From NCBI GenBank assembly GCA_016712565.1, contig JADJQU010000001.1, forward strand, positions 744,001 through 808,000: a stretch of DNA of 64,000 nucleotides, read 5' to 3'. How positions within the stretch are numbered: the stretch's first letter is position 1; the number at the start of each line of letters is the position of its first letter. A program made the translations under genes and the position numbers. This DNA is from Planctomycetota bacterium. Lineage in GTDB: Bacteria; Planctomycetota; UBA1135; GCA-002686595. The notes beneath the pieces are model-generated. The model did no database searches, had not been told where the DNA came from, and saw only the letters and a list, made by a program, of their open reading frames with translations. Shown piece after piece: positions 25,748-35,666 of the stretch.

Positions 25748-26432
25748 GGCGCCCGCGCGGTCCTCCCTGGGTGGACGAGGAGGCTCGCCCAGAAGGGGGG
25801 GCCTGGCACGGGCGGTTCCCCTCGACCGCGACCCGGACTCAGGAGGCCCCCAGGCCAACGAGTTGGGGTTTCCCACACGGAGGGCAGGGCGGCACGGGCG
25901 GATCAGCGCCATCGGCAGGGCAGCAGGGCGGCGGGTGATCGAAGCGGAGCACGATACTGCCCCGGATCGCTGCGGAAGCGATCGTAAATGCTTGTTCGGT
26001 ATTGGGTTACGGCATCGGCGCCAGGGGAATGAACAGTCCGACGGCCCCTTGGCCGGCCTCTGGAGGAGGCTGGGAGGGGCCCGCGAGGTGGACGGACGGC
26101 CGCGAAGGGCCGTCAGCCTGGCTCGAGGCGGCCCCCATGGCCTCCCTCGGTAGCTGGCTGGGGATCCGGCCTGGCCTGAATCCGCAGCCATGCGGGGCAG
26201 TCCCGTGGGAGGGGATAGAATCCTCGATCCGGGGTTCAAGGCGCGGCCGGATCCGGCCTACAACCGCCTTTCCATCCTCCCGGGGTCTTTCCCGACTCCA
26301 GGCTCCAGCCGCCCCCCGCGGGCTTCCGAACACCCCCCAAGTTCCCCCGCGGCCTCCCCTCGGCCCGGCCCTCGGCCAGGCCGTCGGCCAGGCTGTCGAG
26401 AGGGGGCCCCCGTCCCCTGATCGATTCCCACG
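25748..26432. other. Long intergenic region, no gene; holds an IS-end relic
   Basis: This 685-bp stretch separates the CDP-sugar genes from the radical SAM gene. No convincing coding region is seen. It holds the inverted-repeat relic at 25951-26203 and a 7-bp hairpin with a GCGAAG loop (26095-26114). A TAGAAT hexamer lies at 26216-26221, too far from the next ATG to be assigned. Confidence 0.5.
25951..26203. mobile_element. Non-autonomous relic with ends like the 34.7-kb insertion sequence
   Basis: The left end (25952-25976, starting CGATACTGCCCC and ending CTGCGGA) and right end (26181-26201, TCCGCAGCCATGCGGGGCAG plus T) are inverted relative to each other. They match the terminal repeats of the element at 34723-35649, the right end over 21 bp and the left imperfectly. 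About 200 bp lie between, with no transposase remnant recognised. Either a MITE-like derivative or a deletion remnant. Confidence 0.6.
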
Positions 26433-28496
26433 ATGCGCCTGTTCCTTGCTGACCTCGGGCACAACCTCCTGACCAAGAGTTCGGACGTCTATCCCCTTGG
26501 GGTGGCGAATCTGGCGACCTACGCGCAGGGCCACTGGACGGCCGAACCCCTGGAGGTGCGGATCTTCCGCGAACCCCAGGACCTCAAGCGTGCCTTGGAC
26601 CAGGGGCCTCCGGACGTCCTGGGACTGTCGAACTACGCCTGGAACGAGGAGCTTTCGCACTCCTTCGCGCGCTACGCGAAGGCGCGCCGTCCGGGAACGC
26701 TGACGGTGATGGGCGGGCCGAACTTCCCCCTCGTCACCTCCGTCAAGGAACAGTTCCTGCGCGCCCTCGACGGGGTCGACGTGTTCGTCGACGGGCCGAC
26801 CTACGAGGGCGAGCGCGCCTTCCTGGGACTCCTGCGACGGCACCGGGAGGAGCACTACTCCATCGAGGGCACGCTGCAGGCTTCGATTCCCGGCAACCAC
26901 TGGATCGACCGCCGCACGGGGGAATTCGTTCAAGGCGCCGAAGTGACGCGCATCCAAGACCTCGACGAGATCCCCTCACCGTACCTGTCGGGACTGCTCG
27001 ACCCGTTCCTCTCCACCGGGTACTTCCCGATGATGCAGATCGCGCGCGGGTGTCCCTTCACCTGCGCCTTCTGCAACTCCGGAGTCAAGTCCAACAACCG
27101 CGTCTTTGCCCACTCGATCGAGAACGTCAAGGCGGACCTGCTGTACCTCGCGGAGCGCGTCAAGCCCGACACCACGCTGTGCTTCGCCGACGACAACTTC
27201 GGCATGTACGAACGGGACGTCGAGATCGCCGATTACATCGGCTGGCTCCAGGACCGCTACCAGTGGCCGCGCTACATCCGCACCACCACGGGCAAGAACC
27301 GGGGCGAGCGCATCATCCAGGTGCTGCGCAAGACCCGCGGCGCGCTGCCCATGACCGTCGCGGTGCAGTCGATGAACCCGGTGGTGTTGAAGAACATCAA
27401 GCGCGACAACATCAAGCTCTCGACGTACATGGAGATCCAGAAGGAGCTGGATTCCATGGGCATGCAGAGCTACGGGGAATTGATCCTCTGCCTGCCCGGG
27501 GAGAGCAAGGCGAGCTTCATGAAGGCTGTCGAGGACCTGCTGGACGCCGGGGCGAAGCGCATCAGCGCCCACCAGTTGATGCTGCTGCACGGGGCCGAGC
27601 TTTCGAACCCCGATCAGCGCGAGAAATTCCGCTTCGAAACCCGGTTTCGCGTCGTGGCGCGCAACATCGCCGACTACATCGGCGAACCCGTGGTCGAGGT
27701 GGAGGAGATGGTCGTCGCCACGCCCGACTTCAGCTACGCGGACTACCTGTCCACGCGCGTCTTCCACCTGCTGCTCACGGTGTTCCACTACGAGGGCAAC
27801 TTCGAGGAGCCCTTCGCCTACGCCAAGGCCTGCGGCCTGAAGCCCTTCGATCTGGCCGTGCACCTCTCCCAGCACTGGCGCGAGAGCCCCGAGGACCTGC
27901 GGCGCACCATCGAGCAGTTCCTCGAGGACAGCGAGAGGGAGTTGTTCCCGACCCGTGAAGCCTGCCTGCAGTGGGCCAAGGCCCACTACACGGAGCTCGT
28001 GGAGGGCAGCGTGGGGGGCAATCTGCTCTCGCGCTTCTCGATGCTCGGGCGGTTCTTCGCCACGGACGCCGCGCTCGATTTCCTGGAAAGTTCGATCGGC
28101 CGGGCCCTGTCGGAGCGCGGACTTGCCTTCGACCCGGCCATGCTGAAAAACCTGCTTCAGTACATGCGCGCGGTGGCCCTGCGCGTGCCCTTCGCGGAGA
28201 CCACGGCCTCGGAAGTTCCCTTCGAGAGCCCCTGGGACATCGAGCGCTGGTCGAAGGAGGGCTACAGCCTCCCGCTGGGCCAGTATGCCTTCGACCCGCA
28301 AGGCCGCGAGCAGCGGCGCTTCCTCGCGCGCACGGCACCGGAGACCCGCGCCCTGATCCTCTCCAAGGTCGCCACCTTCGGCGAGCATCCCGCGGGATTG
28401 GGCAAGTTCACCCGCACCATGTTCGCCCGGGACTTGCGCCGACGCCTGGAGCCCGTCGACTCCGAACCCCGTGCGTCGGGCCGGTCCCACGGCTAG
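26433..28496 (+). CDS. B12-binding-type radical SAM protein
   Basis: Protein of 687 residues. Residues 1-190 look like a cobalamin-binding-type Rossmann domain (RLFLADLGH, YPLGVANLATYAQ, TVMGGPNFP), though the classical DxHxxG motif is not seen. The radical SAM core follows with RGCPFTCAFCNSG near 206-218, giving the CxxxCxxC [4Fe-4S] site, then LCFADDNFGMYERD and SYGELILCLPGES. The C-terminal 250 residues are unassigned. The reaction is unknown; the position between CDP-sugar genes and glycosyltransferases suggests modification of a glycan or lipid precursor. The TAG stop starts a TAGGCT hexamer ahead of the next gene. Confidence 0.88.
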   Translation: MRLFLADLGHNLLTKSSDVYPLGVANLATYAQGHWTAEPLEVRIFREPQDLKRALDQGPPDVLGLSNYAWNEELSHSFARYAKARRPGTLTVMGGPNFPLVTSVKEQFLRALDGVDVFVDGPTYEGERAFLGLLRRHREEHYSIEGTLQASIPGNHWIDRRTGEFVQGAEVTRIQDLDEIPSPYLSGLLDPFLSTGYFPMMQIARGCPFTCAFCNSGVKSNNRVFAHSIENVKADLLYLAERVKPDTTLCFADDNFGMYERDVEIADYIGWLQDRYQWPRYIRTTTGKNRGERIIQVLRKTRGALPMTVAVQSMNPVVLKNIKRDNIKLSTYMEIQKELDSMGMQSYGELILCLPGESKASFMKAVEDLLDAGAKRISAHQLMLLHGAELSNPDQREKFRFETRFRVVARNIADYIGEPVVEVEEMVVATPDFSYADYLSTRVFHLLLTVFHYEGNFEEPFAYAKACGLKPFDLAVHLSQHWRESPEDLRRTIEQFLEDSERELFPTREACLQWAKAHYTELVEGSVGGNLLSRFSMLGRFFATDAALDFLESSIGRALSERGLAFDPAMLKNLLQYMRAVALRVPFAETTASEVPFESPWDIERWSKEGYSLPLGQYAFDPQGREQRRFLARTAPETRALILSKVATFGEHPAGLGKFTRTMFARDLRRRLEPVDSEPRASGRSHG

Positions 28497-28508
28497 GCTT
28501 CAGGTCGC

Positions 28509-29330
28509 ATGGGCTTGCCCGCCGAACCCGAATTGTCGCTGATCGTGCCCTGCTACAACGAGCAGGCTGCGATTCCCTACACCATTCCGCAACTGGTCCA
28601 GGCCTTCGAGCGCGCCGGGCATCGCCTGGAGCTGATCGGCTGCGACAACGGTTCCAGGGACCGCACCGGCGAGATCCTGCGGGAATTCGCCGCCCAGGGG
28701 TTGCCGGTGGTCTACCACCGCGTCGAGCCCAACGAGGGTTACGGCAACGGCGTTCTGAAATCGATCCCGGTCTGCCGCGCCCCCTGGATCGGCATCATCC
28801 CCGCCGACGGCCAGGTGGATGCCGAGGACGTGGCACGCCTGTTCGAAGCGGTCAAGCACACCTCGCCTCCGATGCTGGGCAAGGTCCGGCGCCGCTTCCG
28901 GATGGACGGGCCCCTGCGCAAGGTGGTGTCGATCTTCTACAACGGGTTCGTCTGGATGCTCTACCCGCGCCTGGGTTCCATCGACGTCAACGGCAGCCCG
29001 AAGATCATCCCGCGCGACGCCCTGGCAGCCATGGACTTGCAGTCGAAGCAGTGGTTTCTCGATCCCGAGATCATGATCAAGTCCCACTACATGGGCGTGC
29101 GGGTCCTGGAAATGAACGTCTTCGCGCGCATGCGCGGCAACGGACTCTCCCATGTGCGGGGCAGCACGGCCTGGGAGTTCTTCGTCAAGCTTCTGCGCAT
29201 GCGCTTCGGGGGCGAGTTGTCGCGCTGGAAGAAATCCCTCACCCGGCCCTCCACCGACGGCGCACCCGGGCCGGGCGGGGCCGCGGGAGCGCGGGAAGCC
29301 CGTCCACACGAGAGCAGTGCCGCGCGCTGA
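28509..29330 (+). CDS. GT2 glycosyltransferase
   Basis: GT-A fold transferase of 273 residues: LIVPCYNEQAAIPYTIPQLV, GCDNGSRDRTGEIL, EPNEGYGNGVLKS and IPADGQVDAEDV in the metal-site position. The later region (VNGSPKIIPRDALAAMDL, KQWFLDPEIMIKS) resembles polyprenyl-phosphate glycosyltransferases. No strong membrane segment is seen. It starts 12 bp after the radical SAM stop and is probably co-transcribed. Acceptor and donor are unknown. Confidence 0.88.
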   Translation: MGLPAEPELSLIVPCYNEQAAIPYTIPQLVQAFERAGHRLELIGCDNGSRDRTGEILREFAAQGLPVVYHRVEPNEGYGNGVLKSIPVCRAPWIGIIPADGQVDAEDVARLFEAVKHTSPPMLGKVRRRFRMDGPLRKVVSIFYNGFVWMLYPRLGSIDVNGSPKIIPRDALAAMDLQSKQWFLDPEIMIKSHYMGVRVLEMNVFARMRGNGLSHVRGSTAWEFFVKLLRMRFGGELSRWKKSLTRPSTDGAPGPGGAAGAREARPHESSAAR

Positions 29331-29339
29331 GGCCGCGCC

Positions 29340-31073
<1,734 letters not shown>

Positions 31074-31093
31074 GCTGGACGATTCCCCCGCCC

Positions 31094-32092
31094 ATGAAGC
31101 TCGCCGTCAAAGTCACCGTTTCGCTGGCGCTGCTCGCCGGCCTGTTCGCCTTTCTGTGGGCGCGGCAGGGCGACAAGGTCGGCGCCACGGCGGACGCGCT
31201 CAAGCGCCTCGACGCCGGCCTGTGGCTCTCGATTCTCGCCGCCTTTCTGGCGGGCCACGCCGTGGGCGTCTTCAAGTGGCGCTTCAACGTCAACCTGGCG
31301 GACGCGGGATTGCGGCCGACGGACGCGGTCCAGTGCTACGGCGCCGGCCTGTTCGCCAACCTGTTCCTGCCCAGCATCGTGGGCGGCGACGCGCTCAAGG
31401 CCTGGCTCGCGGGCAAGGTCACCGGACGACTCGAGGCCGCCATCTTCGGCGGCGTCACCGAGCGCCTCCTGGACACGCTGGCGCTGCTGGCTCTGATCGT
31501 CGTCGGTGCCCTGGTCTCCCAGCAGAGCGTCGAGGGCTGGTACGGCCGCGTGCTCCTGGTGGGAGCCCTGGTGGGCGCCGCGGGGCTCCTCGTGTTCCTG
31601 CCCCTGATTCTGCGCGCCAAGTTGGAGCGCTGGCCCCGCAAGATCCGCCGGCCCCTGTCGCGGGCCATGGTCTCCATGCGCCGCGTGGCGCGCCGTCCCC
31701 TGGCCGCCCTGGGCGTGTTCCTGTTGAGCGTGCTGATCCAGAGCTGGTTCGTGCTGCTCAACGCCTGGTTCGGCCGTGCCCTCGGCATTCAGGTGCCCCT
31801 GGAGTACTGGTTCCTCGCGGTGCCCCTGACCAAGGCCGTGACCCTGGCGCCCGTGAGCCTGGGGGGGCTCGGCGTGCGCGAGGCCACGCTGGCGGGACTA
31901 CTGGGCCTCGTGGGCGTGTCCGCCTCGGACGGCGCGGCCGCGTCGCTCCTGTGGCAGTCGGTGGTCTACAGCGGCGGCCTGTTCGGCGGGCTCCTGTGGC
32001 TCGCGCTGGGCCTGCGCAGCGGGGCGCGCACCGGCCTGGGACACGATTCACTGGTGCGCGAGGCGCGCACCGCGGAGGGACGTCATGGTTGA
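31094..32092 (+). CDS. YbhN/AglD-type (UPF0104, LPG-synthase TM domain) membrane protein
   Basis: Integral membrane protein of 332 residues with about eight segments. Family hallmarks include LFANLFLPSIVGGDALKAWL, then GRLEAAIFGGVTERLLD and the late PVSLGGLGVREATLAGLL. Relatives are found with prenyl-phosphate glycosyltransferases and are proposed to act as lipid-sugar flippase-like proteins; the exact role is unsettled. The ATG at 31094 lies 18 nt after a TAGGCT hexamer. Its TGA lies inside the start of the flavoprotein gene (8-bp overlap), implying coupling. Confidence 0.88.
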   Translation: MKLAVKVTVSLALLAGLFAFLWARQGDKVGATADALKRLDAGLWLSILAAFLAGHAVGVFKWRFNVNLADAGLRPTDAVQCYGAGLFANLFLPSIVGGDALKAWLAGKVTGRLEAAIFGGVTERLLDTLALLALIVVGALVSQQSVEGWYGRVLLVGALVGAAGLLVFLPLILRAKLERWPRKIRRPLSRAMVSMRRVARRPLAALGVFLLSVLIQSWFVLLNAWFGRALGIQVPLEYWFLAVPLTKAVTLAPVSLGGLGVREATLAGLLGLVGVSASDGAAASLLWQSVVYSGGLFGGLLWLALGLRSGARTGLGHDSLVREARTAEGRHG

Positions 32093-33500
32093 GCCGCGGA
32101 TCCTGATCCTTGGCGGCGGGCCTGCGGGCGTCGGCGCCGCCTGGCAACTGGCGCGCCAGAAAAAGGCGCGCACGGTGCTGGTGGAGCGCGGCGCGGCCTT
32201 CGGCGGCAATGCGGGCTCCTTCGAGTGCTTCGGCCAGCGTCTGGACTTCGGCAGCCACCGGCTGCACCCGGCCACGGATCCGCAGATCATGGCCGACATC
32301 CGCGGCCTCCTGGGGCCGGAGCTGCTGGACCGGCCGCGCCACGGCCGCATTCGCCTGCTGGGCAAGTGGATCCACTTTCCGCTCAAGCCCGTGGACCTCT
32401 TGCTCCGGCTGGACAAGAGCTTCGCCATCGGCTCGCTCAAGGACGCGATTCGCAAGAAGCTGCCCGGCGCGCCCGCCGAGGGCGACACCTTCGCCAGCGT
32501 GCTGCACGCCAACCTCGGACCCACGATCTGCGAGCACTTCTACTTCCCCTATGCCGTCAAGCTCTGGGGTCGCAGCCCCGAGGAGCTCTCGGGCATCCAG
32601 GCGCGGCGCCGGGTGGCCGCGGGCAATTTCGGCAAGCTGATGCGCAAGGTGCTCTCGGCCGTGCCGGGCATGAAGCGGCCGGGCGCGGGCCGCTTCTTCT
32701 ACCCCCGGCGGGGCTTCGGACAGATCTGCGAGGCCTACGCGGCCGAGGCGGCGCGTCTGGGCGCGGACCTGCGGCTTTCGACGTCCCTGGTGGGGCTGTG
32801 GCGCGAGAACGGGCTGTGGCGCGCCGAAGTGGAAGGCCCCGCGGCCCGCGAGGTGCTCGAGGTGGAGCACGTCTGGTCCACCATCCCGATCACCGCCCTG
32901 GCGCGCGCGATTCGCCCCGCCCCGCCCCGAGAGGTGCTGGAGAGCTGCGAGCGCACGACTTTCCGCGCCATGATCCTGGTCTACTTGCAGGTCCCGACGG
33001 CGCGCTTCACCGAATTCGACGCCCACTACTTTCCGGGCGCCGACACGCGCATCACGCGACTCTCGGAGCCCAAGAACTACGCCGCCCTGGAGCGTCCCGC
33101 CGACACCACGGTGCTCTGCGCGGAACTGCCCTGCGCGGTGGGGGACCTCCACTGGAAGCAAAGTGACGAGGAGCTGGGCCGTCTCGTGGCCGAGGATCTG
33201 TCGCGGGCCGGGATTCCGCTGCCCGCGGCGCCGCTCGCCGTGGCGACCCGCCGTCTGGGACAGGCCTACCCGATCTACCTGAACGGCTACGAGGGGCCCC
33301 TGGAGCTGCTCGACCGCTGGGTCGGCCAGCTGCCCGACCTGGTCAGCTACGGCCGCCAGGGCCTGTTTGCCCACGACAACACGCACCACGCACTGTTCAT
33401 GGCCTATTCGGCCGTGGAGTGCCTCGACGGCGCGCGCTTCGACCACGCCAAGTGGGCCCGTTTCCGCGAGGAGTTCAAGACGCACGTCGTCGAGGACTGA
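32085..33500 (+). CDS. FAD-dependent UDP-galactopyranose-mutase-like protein
   Basis: Flavoprotein of 471 residues. An N-terminal Rossmann FAD motif (ILILGGGPAGVGAAWQLA) is followed by the second FAD region RLDFGSHRLHPATDPQIM and a helical domain with CEHFYFPYAVKLWG. The layout resembles UDP-galactopyranose mutase and protoporphyrinogen-oxidase-type amine oxidases. A second family member lies at 62356-63864. In a glycan island, sugar-nucleotide mutase or lipid-sugar oxidation is likelier than haem synthesis. It overlaps the YbhN-like gene by 8 bp. Confidence 0.8.
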   Translation: MVEPRILILGGGPAGVGAAWQLARQKKARTVLVERGAAFGGNAGSFECFGQRLDFGSHRLHPATDPQIMADIRGLLGPELLDRPRHGRIRLLGKWIHFPLKPVDLLLRLDKSFAIGSLKDAIRKKLPGAPAEGDTFASVLHANLGPTICEHFYFPYAVKLWGRSPEELSGIQARRRVAAGNFGKLMRKVLSAVPGMKRPGAGRFFYPRRGFGQICEAYAAEAARLGADLRLSTSLVGLWRENGLWRAEVEGPAAREVLEVEHVWSTIPITALARAIRPAPPREVLESCERTTFRAMILVYLQVPTARFTEFDAHYFPGADTRITRLSEPKNYAALERPADTTVLCAELPCAVGDLHWKQSDEELGRLVAEDLSRAGIPLPAAPLAVATRRLGQAYPIYLNGYEGPLELLDRWVGQLPDLVSYGRQGLFAHDNTHHALFMAYSAVECLDGARFDHAKWARFREEFKTHVVED

Positions 33501-33536
33501 CCTGGGGTAGACTCGAAGGACATTGCTCCACATCCC

Positions 33537-34721
33537 ATGAAAGTGCTCGATCGCATCGTCCGCCACGCGCGGATCACCGCCAAGAACTACGAGGAGCTGC
33601 CCAGCCCTCCGTTCTTGATCCTGTTCATCAATTCCATCTGCAATCAGCGCTGCGAGCACTGCTTCTACTGGTCGAACCTGAACCGCAAGGACGATCTGTC
33701 GAAGGAGGAGTTGTTCAGTCTCTCGCGCCAGCTGGGCCGCATCGAGAACCTGAACCTCTCCGGCGGCGAGCCCTTCCTGCGCAAGGAATTCGCCGAGATC
33801 TGCCGCCAGTTCATCCGCCACAACAAGACGCGCCAGATCTACGTGCCCACCAACGCGTACTTCACCGACAAGATGGTGGACCAGATCTCGCGCACGCTCG
33901 AGGAGCCCGAGCTCGAGATCTTCGCGGTCGAGATGTCGCTCGACGGCCTGGGTGAATTCCACGACAAGTTCCGCGGCAGCCCGGGCTCGTTCAAGAAGGC
34001 GATGCAGACCTACGCGGCTCTGGAGAAGCTCCAGGAGCGGGACGCCCGCCTGCGCATCCACGCCATCTCCACGGCCACGGACGTCAACATGGGCGAGATC
34101 AAGCGCCTGACGACGTTCCTGTTCGACAACTGCCCCAAGCTCGACCACCACAATCTCGCGATCATGCGCGGCGACCCGAAGAACCCCGGGCTGGCCGCGC
34201 CGATGATCGCCGAATACAACGAGCTCTACGGCTACTTCCGAAAGCTCTGGGCGCCCCGCGAGCAAGGCCGCTACGGCGCCAGCGTCGAGCCCATGCTGCA
34301 GTGGGCCAAGACCGAGAGCCTGGCGAAGGAGACCCAGGCCGTGCCCTGCCGGGCCGGCGTGCTCTCCGCGGTGGTGTACTCCAACGGCGACGTGTCCGTC
34401 TGCGAGCTGCACGAGCCCCTCGGCAACCTGCGCCAACAGGGCTTCTGGGACATCTGGAACAGCGACAAGGCCAAGGCGCGCCGCCGCGCGATCGCCTGCA
34501 AGGAATGCTGGTGCACCACCGAGGTGTTCCTGTGGCCCTCGATCACCTACCAACCCCAATACCTGGCCCGGGCCATGCTCGGCGGCCGCGTTTGGGAGAA
34601 GGCGGGCCCCCTGGCTCCCGGGGAGAAGCCCGACGTCCGCCTGGAGGACGCCTACGGCCAGGCGGAGGGCTCCAACAGCGACCGCGAGAAGCTCGACCAG
34701 CTTCAGGCGCCGAGGGACTGA
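33537..34721 (+). CDS. Radical SAM/SPASM protein
   Basis: Radical SAM enzyme of 394 residues. The core has ICNQRCEHCFYW (CxxxCxxC) near 34-45, NLSGGEPFLRKEF and the conserved EMSLDGLGEFHD. The C-terminal SPASM region supplies cysteines for auxiliary clusters (VPCRAG, SVCELHEPLGN, ACKECWCTTE). SPASM enzymes mature peptides or act on sugar or protein substrates; no precursor peptide gene is seen nearby. A TAGACT hexamer lies at 33508-33513. The decayed insertion sequence begins 2 bp after its stop. Confidence 0.9.
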   Translation: MKVLDRIVRHARITAKNYEELPSPPFLILFINSICNQRCEHCFYWSNLNRKDDLSKEELFSLSRQLGRIENLNLSGGEPFLRKEFAEICRQFIRHNKTRQIYVPTNAYFTDKMVDQISRTLEEPELEIFAVEMSLDGLGEFHDKFRGSPGSFKKAMQTYAALEKLQERDARLRIHAISTATDVNMGEIKRLTTFLFDNCPKLDHHNLAIMRGDPKNPGLAAPMIAEYNELYGYFRKLWAPREQGRYGASVEPMLQWAKTESLAKETQAVPCRAGVLSAVVYSNGDVSVCELHEPLGNLRQQGFWDIWNSDKAKARRRAIACKECWCTTEVFLWPSITYQPQYLARAMLGGRVWEKAGPLAPGEKPDVRLEDAYGQAEGSNSDREKLDQLQAPRD

Positions 34722-34722
34722 A

Positions 34723-35649
34723 CCGATACTGCCCCGCATGGCTGCGGATCAGCTACCTGGAAAGACCCGCAGCTCGAGCAGGGCGGGCACGGACCAGGGC
34801 AGCGGCTGGAGCCCGAGGGCCATGGCGGGGGTGGTTCTAGGTTCGTGGTTGGTCTTGCCGCGCACGTAGTTGCGGTAGCAGGTCCAAAGGAATAGATGGC
34901 CTTCGAGCCGTTGGCGGAGCTTGGAGGCCGCCCAGCTCCCGGCGCACCAGGCGCGACACGCCATCCCGGGTGCGAGCGAGCGTGTGGTTGATGTGCCAGA
35001 GCGGGTTTCTGGTGTCGCGCTTGAGGGTCGAGATCGTGCGCAGATGCCTGCAGCGCTCACCAAAGAGCCTGCGCAGCAGGACCCCGTAGGTCTTCTTCAT
35101 ATCGGTGGGCACGGTGACCGGCTTCTTGAGCCGGCTGTGCTCGAAGGTCTCCTGCTCGTCGAAGAGGAAGACCTCGCCGAGCCCGCCGCGGGCAGCCATC
35201 AAGGCCATCTGCTTGTCGTGAAAGGCCTTGCAGTGCTCGCGCAGACGCCCGAAGTGGCGCTCCTCGGTCGAACGGGAACAGGCGTGAATCCGGGCCGATT
35301 GGCGGTGCGTGACCTTGGAGACGCGGTCGTGGAAGAACCAGGGCAACAGCTCGGGCCGCTCGAGGCGGTAGTCCACGCGCGCAGGGTCTGCTCGAGAATC
35401 CGCGCCGGCAGGCGAGGCACTCGAAGCGCTGGATCGAGCGACGTCCCACGCCGCGCTCGTAGTGGCCGTCGAGCCGGTACTCGAAGGGCGCTCCAGCTCG
35501 GGAGGGGCAGTCGGAAAACGGGCAGCAGGCGGGGCGAATCGGCATCGGCAGGGCACCTCGGGGCCAGGGGACCCTGGGGCGACCGACCCAAGTGCTTGCC
35601 GGTGGCGGCCTGACGCGGTTTTTTCCGCAGCCATGCGGGGCAGTATCGG
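34723..35649. mobile_element. Decayed insertion sequence with perfect 26-bp terminal inverted repeats
   Basis: A 927-bp element bounded by identical inverted repeats at 34723-34748 and 35624-35649 (outer end CCGATACTGCCCCGCATGGC). It carries a broken transposase on the minus strand whose stop codon abuts the left repeat. No target-site duplication is evident in the flanks. Related ends occur at 25951-26203. It lies between the radical SAM stop (34721) and the next gene's start (35667). Confidence 0.85.
34749..35545 (-). pseudogene. Frameshifted transposase
   Basis: The product is spread over three frames. From ATG 35545: a zinc-ribbon start (CCPFSDCPS, then RFECLACRRGFSS). After a frame change near 35385: the central catalytic part (ERPELLPWFFHDRVSKVTH, FLFDEQETFEHSRLKKPVTV with the acidic DE..E cluster, MKKTYGVLLRRLFG). 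After a second change near 34940: a C-terminus typical of transposases (FLWTCYRNYVRGKTN, TTPAMALGLQPLPW). Two breaks make an active enzyme unlikely, though one could be programmed. The IS family is not assigned. Confidence 0.8.
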
Positions 35650-35666
35650 CACTAGACTCCGGGGCA

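Noticed and set aside
26225..26260. tRNA-like GGGGTTCAAGG patch
   Set aside because: No acceptor or anticodon stem can be drawn around it.
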